NCBI RefSeq assembly: GCF_016458275.1
Contig: NZ_JAEMHM010000009.1
Location: 124,001 to 188,000 of the forward strand
Length of the DNA: 64,000 nt
Reading direction: 5' to 3'
Source of the DNA: Geomesophilobacter sediminis
Lineage (GTDB): Bacteria; Desulfobacterota; Desulfuromonadia; Geobacterales; Geobacteraceae
In this document: positions 28,548 through 37,666 of the stretch, piece after piece
Position numbering within the stretch: the first letter of the stretch is position 1
How the letters are laid out: every line of letters starts with the position of its first letter
Translations under genes and position numbers: made by a program
The notes under the pieces: model-generated
Told to the model about the DNA's origin: nothing
Databases searched by the model: none
The model's input: only the letters and a program-made list of their open reading frames with translations

Positions 28548-28982
28548 CTACTCGCCAAGGTCGATATCGATCCCCTTCCCTTCGCCGTTTTTCCGATAGA
28601 AATCGCGGTAGTCGACGTCGGTTTTAAGAATGTGATCGGTGAGCCAGTTCTTCAGAAAGACGAGCATCTCCAGAGTAACGCTCTTTTTGCCGCTCAGGAC
28701 GTCCTGCTGGATCTCGGCGATCCGCCGGATATACCTCTGATGTTCCTTGGCATGGTCCAGGCGGCCCGGATACCCGATCTTCACCATCCACCGCTCCTCA
28801 CAGTTGAAGTGATAGGTGGCATAGTCGATCAGCTCATTGACGATCGTCTCCGCCTTGTCCGGACTTTGCCGTTCGATAAAACAGTCATAAGTACGATTCA
28901 GCAAGCCCACCAAGTGACGATGATGCTCATCGAACTCGGGTACTCCCAGCAAGAATCCGTCATCCCAGGCAATTAACGACAT
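28548..28982 (-). CDS. Bacteriohaemerythrin
   Basis: Single-domain oxygen-binding di-iron protein of 144 residues. The ligand pattern is complete: His in VPEFDEHHRHLVG, HFNCEERWM, HAKEHQRY and LTDHILKTDVDY. No TM helix or signal is present, so it is cytoplasmic. In related bacteria such proteins bind, store or sense O2 or NO. GGAGGAGAT precedes the ATG. The gene stands alone with its own terminator, between the tRNA-Sec regulatory region and small membrane-protein genes. A second, clearly different copy is at 50070. Confidence 0.95.
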   Translation of the reverse strand: MSLIAWDDGFLLGVPEFDEHHRHLVGLLNRTYDCFIERQSPDKAETIVNELIDYATYHFNCEERWMVKIGYPGRLDHAKEHQRYIRRIAEIQQDVLSGKKSVTLEMLVFLKNWLTDHILKTDVDYRDFYRKNGEGKGIDIDLGE

Positions 28983-29263
28983 ATCTCCTCCGCCAAGATC
29001 GGTGTGTCAGTGACACCAGTAATTTTTGTGTATGAGCACTCTGTTATCATGCCGTTTAACAGTCTTAAGTCAAGCATTACGTCAAAACGAACGAGGATTT
29101 CCTCAGTTCGTTTCGCGGGGAATTGTCTTCTGAAGTCATGGCTACTTGCGTTGAGGGGCGTCTTGCTCTACAAAAGGGGAGGATGTCAAAGCTGCACATC
29201 CGAGCACAGCGGTTTGCGATGCGCCACTTACTGCCGCCACATTCTTCTCTTATCGGAGGCACA
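28983..29263. other. Intergenic region, AT-rich promoter area
   Basis: 281 bp between divergent genes. The part near 29000-29080 is AT-rich and probably holds the haemerythrin promoter, but no box is convincing. No gene is visible. Confidence 0.4.
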
Positions 29264-29467
29264 ATGGAAAACTCAAACAGATGGAAAATCATCTCGGTGA
29301 TCGTCGCCCTTGTTCTGGGGTGGGTGGCGTTCAAGATCCTCATCGGCATCACCCGGCTTGCCGTCTGGTTCACCATATTGGGCATCAAGGTGGGGTTCTT
29401 CCTGATCCTGTTCGGGATCATCTTCGCGGTCGTTTACTTCAAGTTCCGGCCCCAAAACCGCAGATAA
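29264..29467 (+). CDS. Small two-helix membrane protein
   Basis: 67 residues, MENSNRWKIISVIVALVLGW then a second hydrophobic segment (AVWFTILGIKVGFFLILFGI) and a basic tail (YFKFRPQNRR). CGGAGG precedes the ATG at 29264, and the longer frame from 29123 has no ribosome site. The family is not recognised. It stands between the haemerythrin gene and another small exported protein. Confidence 0.7.
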   Translation: MENSNRWKIISVIVALVLGWVAFKILIGITRLAVWFTILGIKVGFFLILFGIIFAVVYFKFRPQNRR

Positions 29468-29480
29468 CCTCGCATTAGAA

Positions 29481-29530
29481 GGTGCCGACCCGGTGGGAGC
29501 GCCCTTCCGGGCGCGGTCGACGTCGGCACC
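29481..29530. repeat. REP-like palindrome, GTGGGAGCGCC family
   Basis: Outer arms GGTGCCGAC/GTCGGCACC enclose GGTGGGAGCGCCCTTCC and GGGCGCGG. Related copies lie at 32777-32842, 34456-34508 and 46961-47025, with half copies at 4769-4795 and 62725-62745. Confidence 0.75.
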
Positions 29531-29667
29531 TCGCGTCGAAAGAAAGCGTAGGAAAGCCCCCTGCCCCCCGTACCTTCTGGATGCTCATTCTTGACAGCAG
29601 GAAGACTATCCTTAGAATCGTTTCATTTAACGCAGTACCCAACCCAAAACGTAGCAGGGGAGGACCT

Positions 29668-29943
29668 ATGGAGCGTCTGATCGCAGCGAGGTACCTCAGA
29701 GTTGCAGCGGTGGCGGCAATCTTTTCGTTTGGTTTCTTTTGCGGGTCGCTCAGCAGGCAGGATGCCCAGGCGCAGTTGGGGAACGTCGGGGGGGACCTGT
29801 TGAAGCGGGCGGAACAGGGGGGCGGGACGATGGGGGGCGTGGCCCAGCTCGGCTCGACCATCAGCGACATGGAGAAAAACGTGAACGGTTTGCAGAAGAA
29901 TCTGGACACCCTGAAGAAAGTGCGCGCGCTATTGGGGCGGTAG
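29668..29943 (+). CDS. Small exported protein of unknown function
   Basis: 91 residues with a signal peptide (ERLIAARYLRVAAVAAIFSF, cut near AQA) and a mature part that begins QLGNVGGDLLKRAEQGGG and ends with an amphipathic helix (MEKNVNGLQKNLDTLKKVRA). No known domain. GGGGAGGACCT precedes the ATG at 29668, and the longer frame runs back into the repeat at 29481-29530. A terminator follows directly. Confidence 0.7.
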   Translation: MERLIAARYLRVAAVAAIFSFGFFCGSLSRQDAQAQLGNVGGDLLKRAEQGGGTMGGVAQLGSTISDMEKNVNGLQKNLDTLKKVRALLGR

Positions 29944-29967
29944 CCTCGGGGTTTTCCTGCAGGACCC

Positions 29968-30000
29968 AGGGCTGTGATGTTACGTCGCAGCCCTTTTTTT
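29968..30000 (+). terminator. Rho-independent terminator
   Basis: GGGCTG...CAGCCC hairpin followed by seven T, 24 nt after the small exported protein gene. Confidence 0.85.
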
Positions 30001-30282
30001 GTCGCAGGTCGCGTTGAGGCCTGAAATGCGACGTCCCCCTCTCTCTGAGAAAACCGGTTTGAATGCCGCGTTTGGTACCTCAACGCGACCTGCCGGTACC
30101 ACTCGGCGCCCCCCCTTTCCCTTTTTATTCCTCATTGGCTGAAAACGGTGGCTGCATCGGATGATACTCGTGATCGCCCGGCATCGCGGCACGGCAGCGA
30201 GCCCCAAAGGGGTTGTATTGCCTATGCACAAGTGGCATAGTACGGCGCCGTGGGCAGTTCTACAGGTTAAGGGGGGAATGTC
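30001..30282. other. Intergenic region before the DUF362 gene
   Basis: No gene is visible. It contains AT-rich and pyrimidine-rich stretches and a GC hairpin near 30185-30200. No clear sigma54 or sigma28 promoter was found. Confidence 0.35.
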
Positions 30283-31164
30283 ATGCAGAGAAGGTCGTTT
30301 CTGAAACTGGTCGGTCTCTCGGCTTTTTTTCACCAGTGGCTGCTGCGGGACCTTTCCGCCGCCCAAGGGCCGGTGGTAGCGGTCGCCGAAGCCAAAGACC
30401 ACGCCCGGGCGACCCGCGCCGCCATCGCCGCGTTGGGCGGGATGCACCGCTTCGTGAAGAAAGGGGACGTGGTGGTGGTCAAGCCGAACATCGGCTGGGA
30501 CCGCAACCCGGACCAGGCGGCCAATACCAATCCCGTCGTCGTGCGCGCCATCGTCGAGGAGGCGCTCGCCGCCGGAGCCAAGAAGGTGAAGGTCTTCGAC
30601 CGCTCCTGCAACGACGAGCGGCGCTGCTACGTGAACAGCGGCATGACCGCGGCCCTCAAGGGGATGAAGAACGTCGAGCTCAAGTTCGTCGAGAACGAGC
30701 GATTCAAGAAGGTGGCGCTGCGCGGCAAGGCACTCAGCGAGTGGGAGCTCTACGACGAGGCGCTGCACGCCGACGTCTTCATCAACGTCCCGGTCGCCAA
30801 GCACCACCAGCTCACCAAGCTCACCCTCGGTCTCAAGAACGTGATGGGGATGATGGGGGGCAACCGCGGCGCCATCCACAAGAACATCGACGAGGCGCTC
30901 GCCGACGTGAACCAGGCGCTGAAGAGCCACCTGGTGGTGATCGATGCCACCCGCGTCCTGACCGCCCACGGCCCGCAGGGGGGGAACCTCGCCGACGTGA
31001 AGCACCTGCACAAGGTGATCGCCTCCACCGACATCGTCGCCGCGGACGCCTACGCCACCACCCTCTTCGGCCACAAGCCCGAGGATATCTCGGTGACCGT
31101 CGCCGCGCACCGCCGGGGGCTGGGCGAGATGAACCTGAAAAAGGTGCGGATCGTGAAGGCCTGA
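30283..31164 (+). CDS. DUF362 domain protein with Tat-like signal
   Basis: 293 residues. The N-terminus MQRRSFLKLVGLSAFFHQWL has an RRSFLK twin-arginine motif, so it is probably exported folded. The DUF362 core follows (GDVVVVKPNIGWDRNPDQAA, VPVAKHHQLTKLTLGLKNVM, SDIVAADAYATTLFGH-like end). DUF362 proteins often accompany Fe-S proteins. The biochemical role is not established. The next gene, a membrane polyferredoxin, starts 4 nt after the stop, so they form one unit. The ribosome site is GGGGGGAATGTC. Confidence 0.88.
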   Translation: MQRRSFLKLVGLSAFFHQWLLRDLSAAQGPVVAVAEAKDHARATRAAIAALGGMHRFVKKGDVVVVKPNIGWDRNPDQAANTNPVVVRAIVEEALAAGAKKVKVFDRSCNDERRCYVNSGMTAALKGMKNVELKFVENERFKKVALRGKALSEWELYDEALHADVFINVPVAKHHQLTKLTLGLKNVMGMMGGNRGAIHKNIDEALADVNQALKSHLVVIDATRVLTAHGPQGGNLADVKHLHKVIASTDIVAADAYATTLFGHKPEDISVTVAAHRRGLGEMNLKKVRIVKA

Positions 31165-31168
31165 TGCC

Positions 31169-32737
31169 ATGAAGAAGATCACCGTCGCCCGGCTGTTCCA
31201 GCTCCTGTTCCTGCTCGCCTTCCTGGTCCTGTTCGTCCGGACCGAGTACCGCGGCAGCGATACCATCTCCGCCGCGGTGAACAGCCTCTTCCGGATGGAT
31301 CCGCTGGTGGCGGCAAGCTACCTCGCCGCCACCCGGAGCTTTACCTGGCTGCTCGTCCCCGCGCTGGTCACCGTAGTCGCTACGCTCCTTTTGGGGCGTT
31401 TTTTCTGCGGCTGGATCTGCCCCTTGGGGACCGTCCTCGACCTCGTCACCGGCAAGATCGCCAAGACCGCTCCGATCCGCGCCCTGAAAGGAAACCTCAA
31501 GTACTGGCTTCTCCTCCCGGTGCTCGTTGCCGCGCTGGTGCGGATCAACCTCGCCGGGGTGCTCGATCCTTTCGGCATCCTGGTCCGGGCCCTCACCTTC
31601 TTCGTCCATCCGATCATCGGCGACGCGGCGCGCAGCGGTTGGGTTTCCCTCTATCGGCTGCTCGGCGAGCGGCGCGATCACCTCGCCCCGGCCTACGAAC
31701 TTTTGCGGGACAACCTCCTCCCGTTCCGGGAGACCTTCTACCCCCTTGCCTTCATCTCGGTCGCCCTGTTCGGGCTGATCATCTTCCTGGAACGCTACGA
31801 GAGCCGCAACTGGTGCCGCAACCTCTGCCCCTTGGGGACGCTCCTGGGACTTTTGAGCCGCTACACCCCGTTCAAGAGGACCCCGGCGGCACTCTGCAGC
31901 GACTGCAAGGCCTGCCGGGCGCTTTGCCCCACTTCCTTCGACGAGGGGGTGCTCAAGCAGGAGGAATGCATCCTCTGCATGGAATGCCAAAAGGGGTGCC
32001 GCTTCGACCGGGTCCGCTTCCCGCTGGCCGGGATCTCCCGCGGCCCCACGCCGTATCTTCCGGAACGGCGCGTGCTTTTGGGCGGGGTGGTGGGAGGCTT
32101 TTTCCTCGCCGGCTCGTTCCGCTACCGTTCTCCCGAGTCGCAACCCCGCCTGCTCCGCCCCCCCGGCGTCCTGGGGGAGGACGACTTCCTCAAGAAATGC
32201 GTCCGCTGCGGCGAATGCATGAAGGTCTGCCTCAAGGGAGCCCTCTATCCGGCGGTAGCCCAGGCCGGGCTGGAAGGGATCTTCACCCCGGTGGTGGTGC
32301 CGCGCCTGGGCTACTGCGAATACAACTGCACCCTTTGCGGCCAGGTCTGTCCGACCGGGGCCATACCGGCGCTCCCGGTCGCGCAGAAAAAGCGCGCCGT
32401 GATCGGAAAGGCGGTGTTCGACAAGAACCACTGCCTTCCTTTCGCCAGGAAGACCAACTGCATCGTCTGCGAAGAGCATTGCCCGATGCAGCAGAAGGCG
32501 ATCCGCTCCGAGAAAGTGGTCGAGATCGACCCGTCGGGGAAGCGGATCGAGCTCCAGAAGCCGTACGTGGTCGACGAGCTTTGCAACGGCTGCGGCATCT
32601 GCGAGAACGTCTGCCCCTTGGAAGGAAAGGCGGGGATCGAGGTTTTCGCCGTGAAGGAGAGAAAGCCGCTGGCAGCCGCGGCACTCACCCAATCACCAGG
32701 CAGCGGGGCGGCTCCGGGGGCGGATCCTTACCAGTAA
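31169..32737 (+). CDS. Membrane polyferredoxin, NapH/RdxA-like
   Basis: 522 residues. The N-terminal half is membrane-embedded, with TM helices and two cytoplasmic CxxxCP motifs (FFCGWICPLGT and NWCRNLCPLGT) typical of NapH/RdxA/CcoG-type proteins. The second half carries several 4Fe-4S motifs: CSDCKACRALCP, CILCMECQKGC, CVRCGECMKVC, CTLCGQVCP, CIVCEEHCP and CNGCGICENVCP. It should carry electrons between the quinone pool or cytoplasm and an exported partner. The partner may be the DUF362 protein encoded 4 nt upstream. The acceptor is unknown. Confidence 0.9.
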   Translation: MKKITVARLFQLLFLLAFLVLFVRTEYRGSDTISAAVNSLFRMDPLVAASYLAATRSFTWLLVPALVTVVATLLLGRFFCGWICPLGTVLDLVTGKIAKTAPIRALKGNLKYWLLLPVLVAALVRINLAGVLDPFGILVRALTFFVHPIIGDAARSGWVSLYRLLGERRDHLAPAYELLRDNLLPFRETFYPLAFISVALFGLIIFLERYESRNWCRNLCPLGTLLGLLSRYTPFKRTPAALCSDCKACRALCPTSFDEGVLKQEECILCMECQKGCRFDRVRFPLAGISRGPTPYLPERRVLLGGVVGGFFLAGSFRYRSPESQPRLLRPPGVLGEDDFLKKCVRCGECMKVCLKGALYPAVAQAGLEGIFTPVVVPRLGYCEYNCTLCGQVCPTGAIPALPVAQKKRAVIGKAVFDKNHCLPFARKTNCIVCEEHCPMQQKAIRSEKVVEIDPSGKRIELQKPYVVDELCNGCGICENVCPLEGKAGIEVFAVKERKPLAAAALTQSPGSGAAPGADPYQ

Positions 32738-32776
32738 CATCTGGTGCCCCTCCAAGGTAACTATCCGAACTTACCG

Positions 32777-32842
32777 CTGTGGGGGCCATTCCTGGCGTGA
32801 AGCTTCTGCCGATCATTCGCGCCAGGAATGGCGCTCCCACAG
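32777..32842. repeat. REP-like inverted repeat, GTGGGAGCGCC family
   Basis: CTGTGGGGGCCATTCCTGGCG and its inverse CGCCAGGAATGGCGCTCCC are separated by about 25 bp. The best-formed pair of this family in the window. Confidence 0.8.
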
Positions 32843-32895
32843 AGTTGGTACTTTCCCCCTTAGCCGCTCTCACATCACTTCGACTTTTTTCTTCT

Positions 32896-32921
32896 GGTTC
32901 CCAAGGTCCACCTTGGGAACC
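32896..32921. repeat. 26-bp perfect palindrome
   Basis: Arms GGTTCCCAAGGT and ACCTTGGGAACC around a CC centre. No U-run follows on either strand, so it is more likely a dispersed repeat or a binding site than a terminator. It lies 136 bp upstream of a response regulator gene. Confidence 0.7.
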
Positions 32922-33056
32922 CAGACCGATTCCGTGCCGCCTTCTCCTTCCCGGCCACGTCCTCCCTTGCTTTCGCTCACGATTTCCCTCAATTTTTCCG
33001 GCCGCTTTGCCGATACGATGCGCAGATCCCCACCCCGAAGCGCGAGGCAATGACGC

Positions 33057-34427
33057 ATGCCGATACCCACGATCCTCGTCGTCGACGACGATTCCATCGT
33101 TTTGTTCCTAGTGGAGACCCACCTCAAGGAAGGGGGCTTCACCCCCATCACCGCGTCCAGCGGCGCCGAGGCCCTGAAGATCCTGGAGCAGCGTCCCGTC
33201 GACCTGGTGATCTCGGACCTGATCATGCCGGAGATGGACGGCCTGGAATTTCTGGACCGGATCCGCAAGCTCCACCCGAACCTCCCCGCCATCGTCATCA
33301 CCGCCCACGGCAGCGTGGAGAGCGCGGTCGACGCCATGCGGCGCGGCGCCTTCGACTACCTGGAGAAACCTTACAATCCGGACGATCTACGGATGACGAT
33401 CCAGCGTGCCCTGGATTATCACCACATGCGGCAGGAAAACGAGCAGATCGGGGAACTCCTCCGGGAGCGCTTTACCTTCCAAAGCATCGTCACCGCCAAT
33501 GCCGCGATGAAGCAGGTCCTGGAAATGGCGGCGCGGGTCGCCGCCGTCCCCCGCACGACGGTCGCCATCTTCGGGGAGAGCGGCGCCGGCAAGGAGGTGC
33601 TCGCCCGGGCCATCCATTTTGCGGGGAAGGGGCTCCCTTCCAGCTTCGTCGCGGTGAACTGCGCCGCCATTCCGGAGCAGCTTTTGGAAAGCGAGCTCTT
33701 CGGTCACGTCCGGGGCGCTTTCACCGGCGCCGACCGCGACCGCGAGGGGAAATTCAGCCTGGCGCGCAAAGGGACCATCCTGCTCGATGAGATCGGCGAC
33801 ATGCCGGTCCCTCTGCAGGCAAAACTTTTGCGGGTCCTCCAGGAACGCGTTTTCGAGAAGATCGGCAGCAACACTCCGATCCCGGCGGAGTGCCGGGTGA
33901 TCGTCGCCACCAACCGCAACCTCGCCGAAGAGGTGGCGAAGGGGCGTTTCCGGGAGGATCTCTACCACCGGATCAACGTCTTTCCCCTGGCGATCCCCCC
34001 TTTAAGGGAGCGGCGCGACGACATCCCGATCCTCTGCGATCACACCCTGGAACAGCTGCGCCAGCACCTGGGCAAGTCGCTCCCCGGCATCTCCCGCGAG
34101 GCGATGGAGGTGATGCTGCGCTACCCTTGGCCCGGCAACGTCCGGGAGCTGCGCAACTGCCTGGAGCGCGCCGCCATCCTCTCCGATGCCGGGATGATCA
34201 TGCCGCGCCACCTGGCCATCGCGACCGGCCCCGGCACCGATCCGGGCGCGCCCCCCCTTCCCGTGGCGGAAGGTATGATCGAGTACCATCTCAGGCTGCC
34301 GCTGGACCAGGTTTCGCTGGAGGCCCTGGACCAGCAGATCCTGGAAATGACCCTGCAGCGCTGCGGCGGCAACAAGTCCAAGGCGGCGCAACTGCTGAAG
34401 ATCGGTCGCAAAGCCTTCTACAAGTAA
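33057..34427 (+). CDS. Sigma54-dependent response regulator (NtrC family)
   Basis: 456 residues: receiver (1-120, Asp in DLVISDLIMPEMDG), AAA+ ATPase (about 145-375, Walker A GESGAGKE, GAFTGA intact, Walker B LLDEIGDMP) and a Fis-type helix-turn-helix. The last helix stops at KIGRKAFYK, about 8-10 residues earlier than usual for the family, so the recognition end may be slightly short. The ribosome site is GAGG. No kinase is adjacent. The next gene, a chemoreceptor, has a sigma54-type promoter (34754-34770) and may be a target. Confidence 0.9.
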   Translation: MPIPTILVVDDDSIVLFLVETHLKEGGFTPITASSGAEALKILEQRPVDLVISDLIMPEMDGLEFLDRIRKLHPNLPAIVITAHGSVESAVDAMRRGAFDYLEKPYNPDDLRMTIQRALDYHHMRQENEQIGELLRERFTFQSIVTANAAMKQVLEMAARVAAVPRTTVAIFGESGAGKEVLARAIHFAGKGLPSSFVAVNCAAIPEQLLESELFGHVRGAFTGADRDREGKFSLARKGTILLDEIGDMPVPLQAKLLRVLQERVFEKIGSNTPIPAECRVIVATNRNLAEEVAKGRFREDLYHRINVFPLAIPPLRERRDDIPILCDHTLEQLRQHLGKSLPGISREAMEVMLRYPWPGNVRELRNCLERAAILSDAGMIMPRHLAIATGPGTDPGAPPLPVAEGMIEYHLRLPLDQVSLEALDQQILEMTLQRCGGNKSKAAQLLKIGRKAFYK

Positions 34428-34455
34428 CGGCGGCTTTCCCTTCCGTCCCTTTTCT

Positions 34456-34508
34456 GTGGGAGCGCCCTTCCGGGCGCGATCAATCGCGGCAGGAAGGGCG
34501 CTCCTACC
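34456..34508. repeat. REP-like inverted repeat, GTGGGAGCGCC family
   Basis: GTGGGAGCGCCCTTCC...GGAAGGGCGCTCCTAC with an inner GGGCGCGAT/ATCGCGGC, 28 nt after the response regulator stop. Confidence 0.75.
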
Positions 34509-34753
34509 AGGTGGGCCGGCCAACCGGCAACGACAACCGCTCCTCCGAGATCAACTCGCCATTACGGGGCCTCGGCGAAACCGCCTCCCCTCCCCGGGTG
34601 GGCCGGCACCTCGGCTATGGCCGCCCCCTCTAAAGCAACGCCCCACCTCCATCCGCAGCCCCTCTGTTCCCGCAGCGCCCAAACTGTACCCATCGGGTAC
34701 ACTCCTCCTCGTTTCCCGTTTGCTAACTAGTCGTAATTACGTCTATTATCGTT

Positions 34754-34770
34754 TTGGCATCCCCCCTGCT
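34754..34770 (+). promoter_or_regulatory. Candidate sigma54 promoter of the chemoreceptor gene
   Basis: TTGGCATCCCCCCTGCT: TTGGCA at -24, CTGCT at -12, 10 nt between GG and GC. Start near 34781, leaving a leader of about 130 nt. Confidence 0.6.
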
Positions 34771-34780
34771 ACCTAATAGG

Positions 34781-34911
34781 GCAAAGGGGCATCGGCTGTA
34801 TCCGGAAGGAACACCTTCCGCGGCCCCGATCCGAGAGGCCACTCCTCTCAACCCGGCAGACAACACCGGCCGCAGACGGTGTTAGGACGATACAGACCCA
34901 GGAGGCATGTC
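34781..34911 (+). other. Structured 5' leader of the chemoreceptor gene
   Basis: Three hairpins can be drawn: GGAAGG/CCTTCC nested in ATCGG/CCGAT (or alternatively GGGGC/GCCCC), GAGAGG/CCTCTC, and AACACCG/CGGTGTT. The first has two mutually exclusive outer pairings. It does not match a riboswitch consensus I know. Confidence 0.35.
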
Positions 34912-36543
34912 ATGAAATGGTTCGCCAATCTCAAAGTAGCAACGAAACTTCTCGCCGGATTTCTTTCCGTTGCGGTGATCGCCGGCGTCATCGGCGCCGT
35001 CGGAGTGCTGAAGATCCGGCAGATCGATGCGGCCGACACCAGGCTTTATGAGAAAATCACCGTCCCGCTGGGGACCATCGGGGACATCGCCGTTGCCTTC
35101 CAGCGGATCCGGATTAACGTCCGCGACGCTCTGGAGGCGACGGACCCGACCGAGGAACAGGCGCGCCTGGCCAATGTCCTTGAGCTGCGCGACTCGATGA
35201 CCAAGAACATGGCGCTCTTCGAGAAGAGCCTCATCACCGAGGAGGGGCGCCGGCTTTTTGCCGAGTTTTCCCAAGCCCGCGAAGCCTACGTCGGGTATGT
35301 GAACCAGATGGTTGAACTGAAAAAGGCGCACCGAAGCAGCGAGGCGCTGGCCATCCTGCATGGACCGGCCAAGAAGGCCGCCATGACCGAACAGGCCCTC
35401 ATCGAGAAACTGGTCGCGGCCAAGGAGCACCAGGGGAAACTCACCTCTGAGAACAACAGCGCCATCGCCCACGCGGCGACCTGGCTGATGACCGTCCTCG
35501 CGGTAGTCGGCACCCTCCTTGCCGTCGGGCTCGGCATCCTTATCTCCCGCGTCATCGTGGCTCCGCTAAACAAGGCGGTCTCCGCCGCCGATCGCCTGGC
35601 CACCGGCGACCTGACCGTGGAAATCGAGGCAACCACCACCGACGAGCCGGGGCAGCTGCTCGCCTCCATGCAGCACATGGTCGCGGGACTGCGCGACCTC
35701 GTCTCCCAGACCGTTTCCATCTCCGCATCCATCGCCTCGGCCTCGACCCAGCTCCAGGCAACCTCGGAGCAGATCGCCACCGGGGCGGAAGAAGTCGCCT
35801 CTCAGGCCCGGACCGTCGCCACCGCCAGCGAAGAGATGGCGGCCACCAGCAGCTCCATCGCCCAGAACTGCACCGTCGCCGCCGAGGCCTCGCAAAGCTC
35901 CACTCACTCGGCCAACGCCGGGGCCGACGTGGTCCAGCAGACCATCACCGGCATGGGCGCCATTGCCGACCGGGTGCGCCAGAGCTCGAAGACGGTCGAG
36001 GCGCTGGGCGCGCGTTCCGAGCAGATCGGCGACATCGTCGGGACCATCGAGGACATCGCCGACCAGACCAACCTCCTCGCCCTCAACGCGGCCATCGAAG
36101 CGGCCCGCGCCGGCGAACAGGGACGCGGTTTTGCCGTGGTCGCGGACGAGGTCCGCGCGCTGGCCGAACGTACCACCCGTGCCACCAAGGAAATCGGCGA
36201 GATGATCAAGGGGATCCAGCAGGAAACCCGGCACGCGGTACGTGCCATGGAAGAAGGGGTAAACGAAGTCGAGAAGGGTGCGGTGTCGGCCCAGAAATCG
36301 GGCGAGGCGCTCGAAGAAATCCTGGGCCGGATCCAGGAGGTATCGCTCCAGGTAAGCCAGATCGCCACCGCGGCGGAGCAGCAGACCGCAGCCACCGGCG
36401 AGGTGACCACCAATATCCAGCAGATCACCGAGGTGGTGCACGACACCGCGAAGGGTGCGGAAGAAACCGCCGAGGCCGCCGGCCAGCTCGCCCGGCAGGC
36501 CGACGACCTGCAAAGCCTGGTCGGCCGCTTCCGGCTTTCCTGA
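34912..36543 (+). CDS. Methyl-accepting chemotaxis protein, four-helix-bundle sensor
   Basis: 543 residues: TM1 (about 10-30), periplasmic four-helix bundle with [22 protein letters not shown]2 (about 187-212), HAMP (212-264) and the signalling domain with the tip [20 protein letters not shown]. It has no C-terminal tether. AGGAGG precedes the ATG at 34912; the longer frame at 34879 runs back into the leader. It appears to lead an operon with the HD-GYP regulator and the hybrid kinase. Unlike the other two chemoreceptor genes here, it has a sigma54-type promoter rather than sigma28. Confidence 0.92.
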   Translation: MKWFANLKVATKLLAGFLSVAVIAGVIGAVGVLKIRQIDAADTRLYEKITVPLGTIGDIAVAFQRIRINVRDALEATDPTEEQARLANVLELRDSMTKNMALFEKSLITEEGRRLFAEFSQAREAYVGYVNQMVELKKAHRSSEALAILHGPAKKAAMTEQALIEKLVAAKEHQGKLTSENNSAIAHAATWLMTVLAVVGTLLAVGLGILISRVIVAPLNKAVSAADRLATGDLTVEIEATTTDEPGQLLASMQHMVAGLRDLVSQTVSISASIASASTQLQATSEQIATGAEEVASQARTVATASEEMAATSSSIAQNCTVAAEASQSSTHSANAGADVVQQTITGMGAIADRVRQSSKTVEALGARSEQIGDIVGTIEDIADQTNLLALNAAIEAARAGEQGRGFAVVADEVRALAERTTRATKEIGEMIKGIQQETRHAVRAMEEGVNEVEKGAVSAQKSGEALEEILGRIQEVSLQVSQIATAAEQQTAATGEVTTNIQQITEVVHDTAKGAEETAEAAGQLARQADDLQSLVGRFRLS

Positions 36544-36568
36544 GGGCCCGCGAGAAGGAGGCTAGGCC

Positions 36569-37666
36569 ATGAAAACGGAACTTAAGACCGAAACCATACT
36601 GATCGTGGACGACCTTCCCGCCAACATCGACATCCTGGTGCAGATCCTTCAGCCGCAGTACTCGCTGCGGGTGGCGCTGAACGGCCCAAGGGCCCTGGAG
36701 GTGGCGCAACAGGAGCCGGTGGACCTGATCCTCTTGGACGTGATGATGCCCGAGCTGAACGGGTTCGAGGTCTGCAGCCGTCTCAAAGCCGATCCCAGGA
36801 CCTCCGCCATCCCGGTCATCTTCGTCTCCGCGCTGATCAACGTCGAGGACGAGGCTTTCGGTCTCGGCCTCGGCGCGGTCGACTACATAGCCAAACCGTT
36901 CTCCCCCGCCATCGTCCAGGCGCGGGTGCGCAGCCACCTGGCGCTGGCGAACCAGCAGCGCCACCTCGAGCGCTCGATCCGGGTACGGACAAGGCAACTG
37001 GAAGAGAGCCGGTTCGAGATCATCCGCCGGCTGGGACGGGCCGCGGAGTTCTCCGACAACGACACCGGGCTGCACGTGGTCCGGGTGAGCAACTACGCCT
37101 ACCTGATCTCCAAAGCGGCCGGACTTGCCGAGGAAGAGGCACGGCTGATCCGCGACGTGGCACCGCTGCACGACGTCGGCAAGATCGGGGTCCCGGAGCA
37201 TATTCTGCTCAAGCCGGGGGCTCTTGACGACGATGAATGGAAAATGGTCCGGGCCCACTGCGAAATCGGACGCCAGATCATCGGGGAGCACGGCGACCGG
37301 CTCTTACAGGAGGCGGCGCTTTGCGCCTACAGCCACCACGAACGCTGGAACGGTACCGGTTATCCCCGCGGACTGGCGGGAGTAGAGATCCCGATGGTAG
37401 CCCGGGTGGTGGCGATCGCCGATGTCTTCGATGCCCTCACCTGCAAACGCCCCTACAAGGATGCCTGGCCCGCCGATGCGGCGGTGGCGGAGATCATCCG
37501 CGGCTCCGGCACCCATTTCGACCCGTTCCTGGTGCAGGCCTTTTTGCGGGCTCTCCCCGGGATCCTGACGGAGATGACGCAAAACGCCGAAACGGTTGCG
37601 CCGGCCCCCATGCCGGCGGGAAACGATGAGATAACGCCATGTCCCACTCTCTCAGCCGCAGTCTGA
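36569..37666 (+). CDS. Response regulator with HD-GYP domain (c-di-GMP phosphodiesterase, RpfG-like)
   Basis: 365 residues. Receiver (about 8-125, Asp in LILLDVMMPELNGFEV), a short coiled linker, then HD-GYP (about 145-340) with all key motifs: HDVGKIGVPEHILLKPG, HHERWNGTGYPRGLAG and VVAIADVFDALTCKRPYK. It should hydrolyse c-di-GMP when phosphorylated. AAGGAGG precedes the ATG, 25 nt after the chemoreceptor. Its end overlaps the hybrid kinase start by 28 nt, which makes that kinase its likely phosphodonor. Confidence 0.95.
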   Translation: MKTELKTETILIVDDLPANIDILVQILQPQYSLRVALNGPRALEVAQQEPVDLILLDVMMPELNGFEVCSRLKADPRTSAIPVIFVSALINVEDEAFGLGLGAVDYIAKPFSPAIVQARVRSHLALANQQRHLERSIRVRTRQLEESRFEIIRRLGRAAEFSDNDTGLHVVRVSNYAYLISKAAGLAEEEARLIRDVAPLHDVGKIGVPEHILLKPGALDDDEWKMVRAHCEIGRQIIGEHGDRLLQEAALCAYSHHERWNGTGYPRGLAGVEIPMVARVVAIADVFDALTCKRPYKDAWPADAAVAEIIRGSGTHFDPFLVQAFLRALPGILTEMTQNAETVAPAPMPAGNDEITPCPTLSAAV

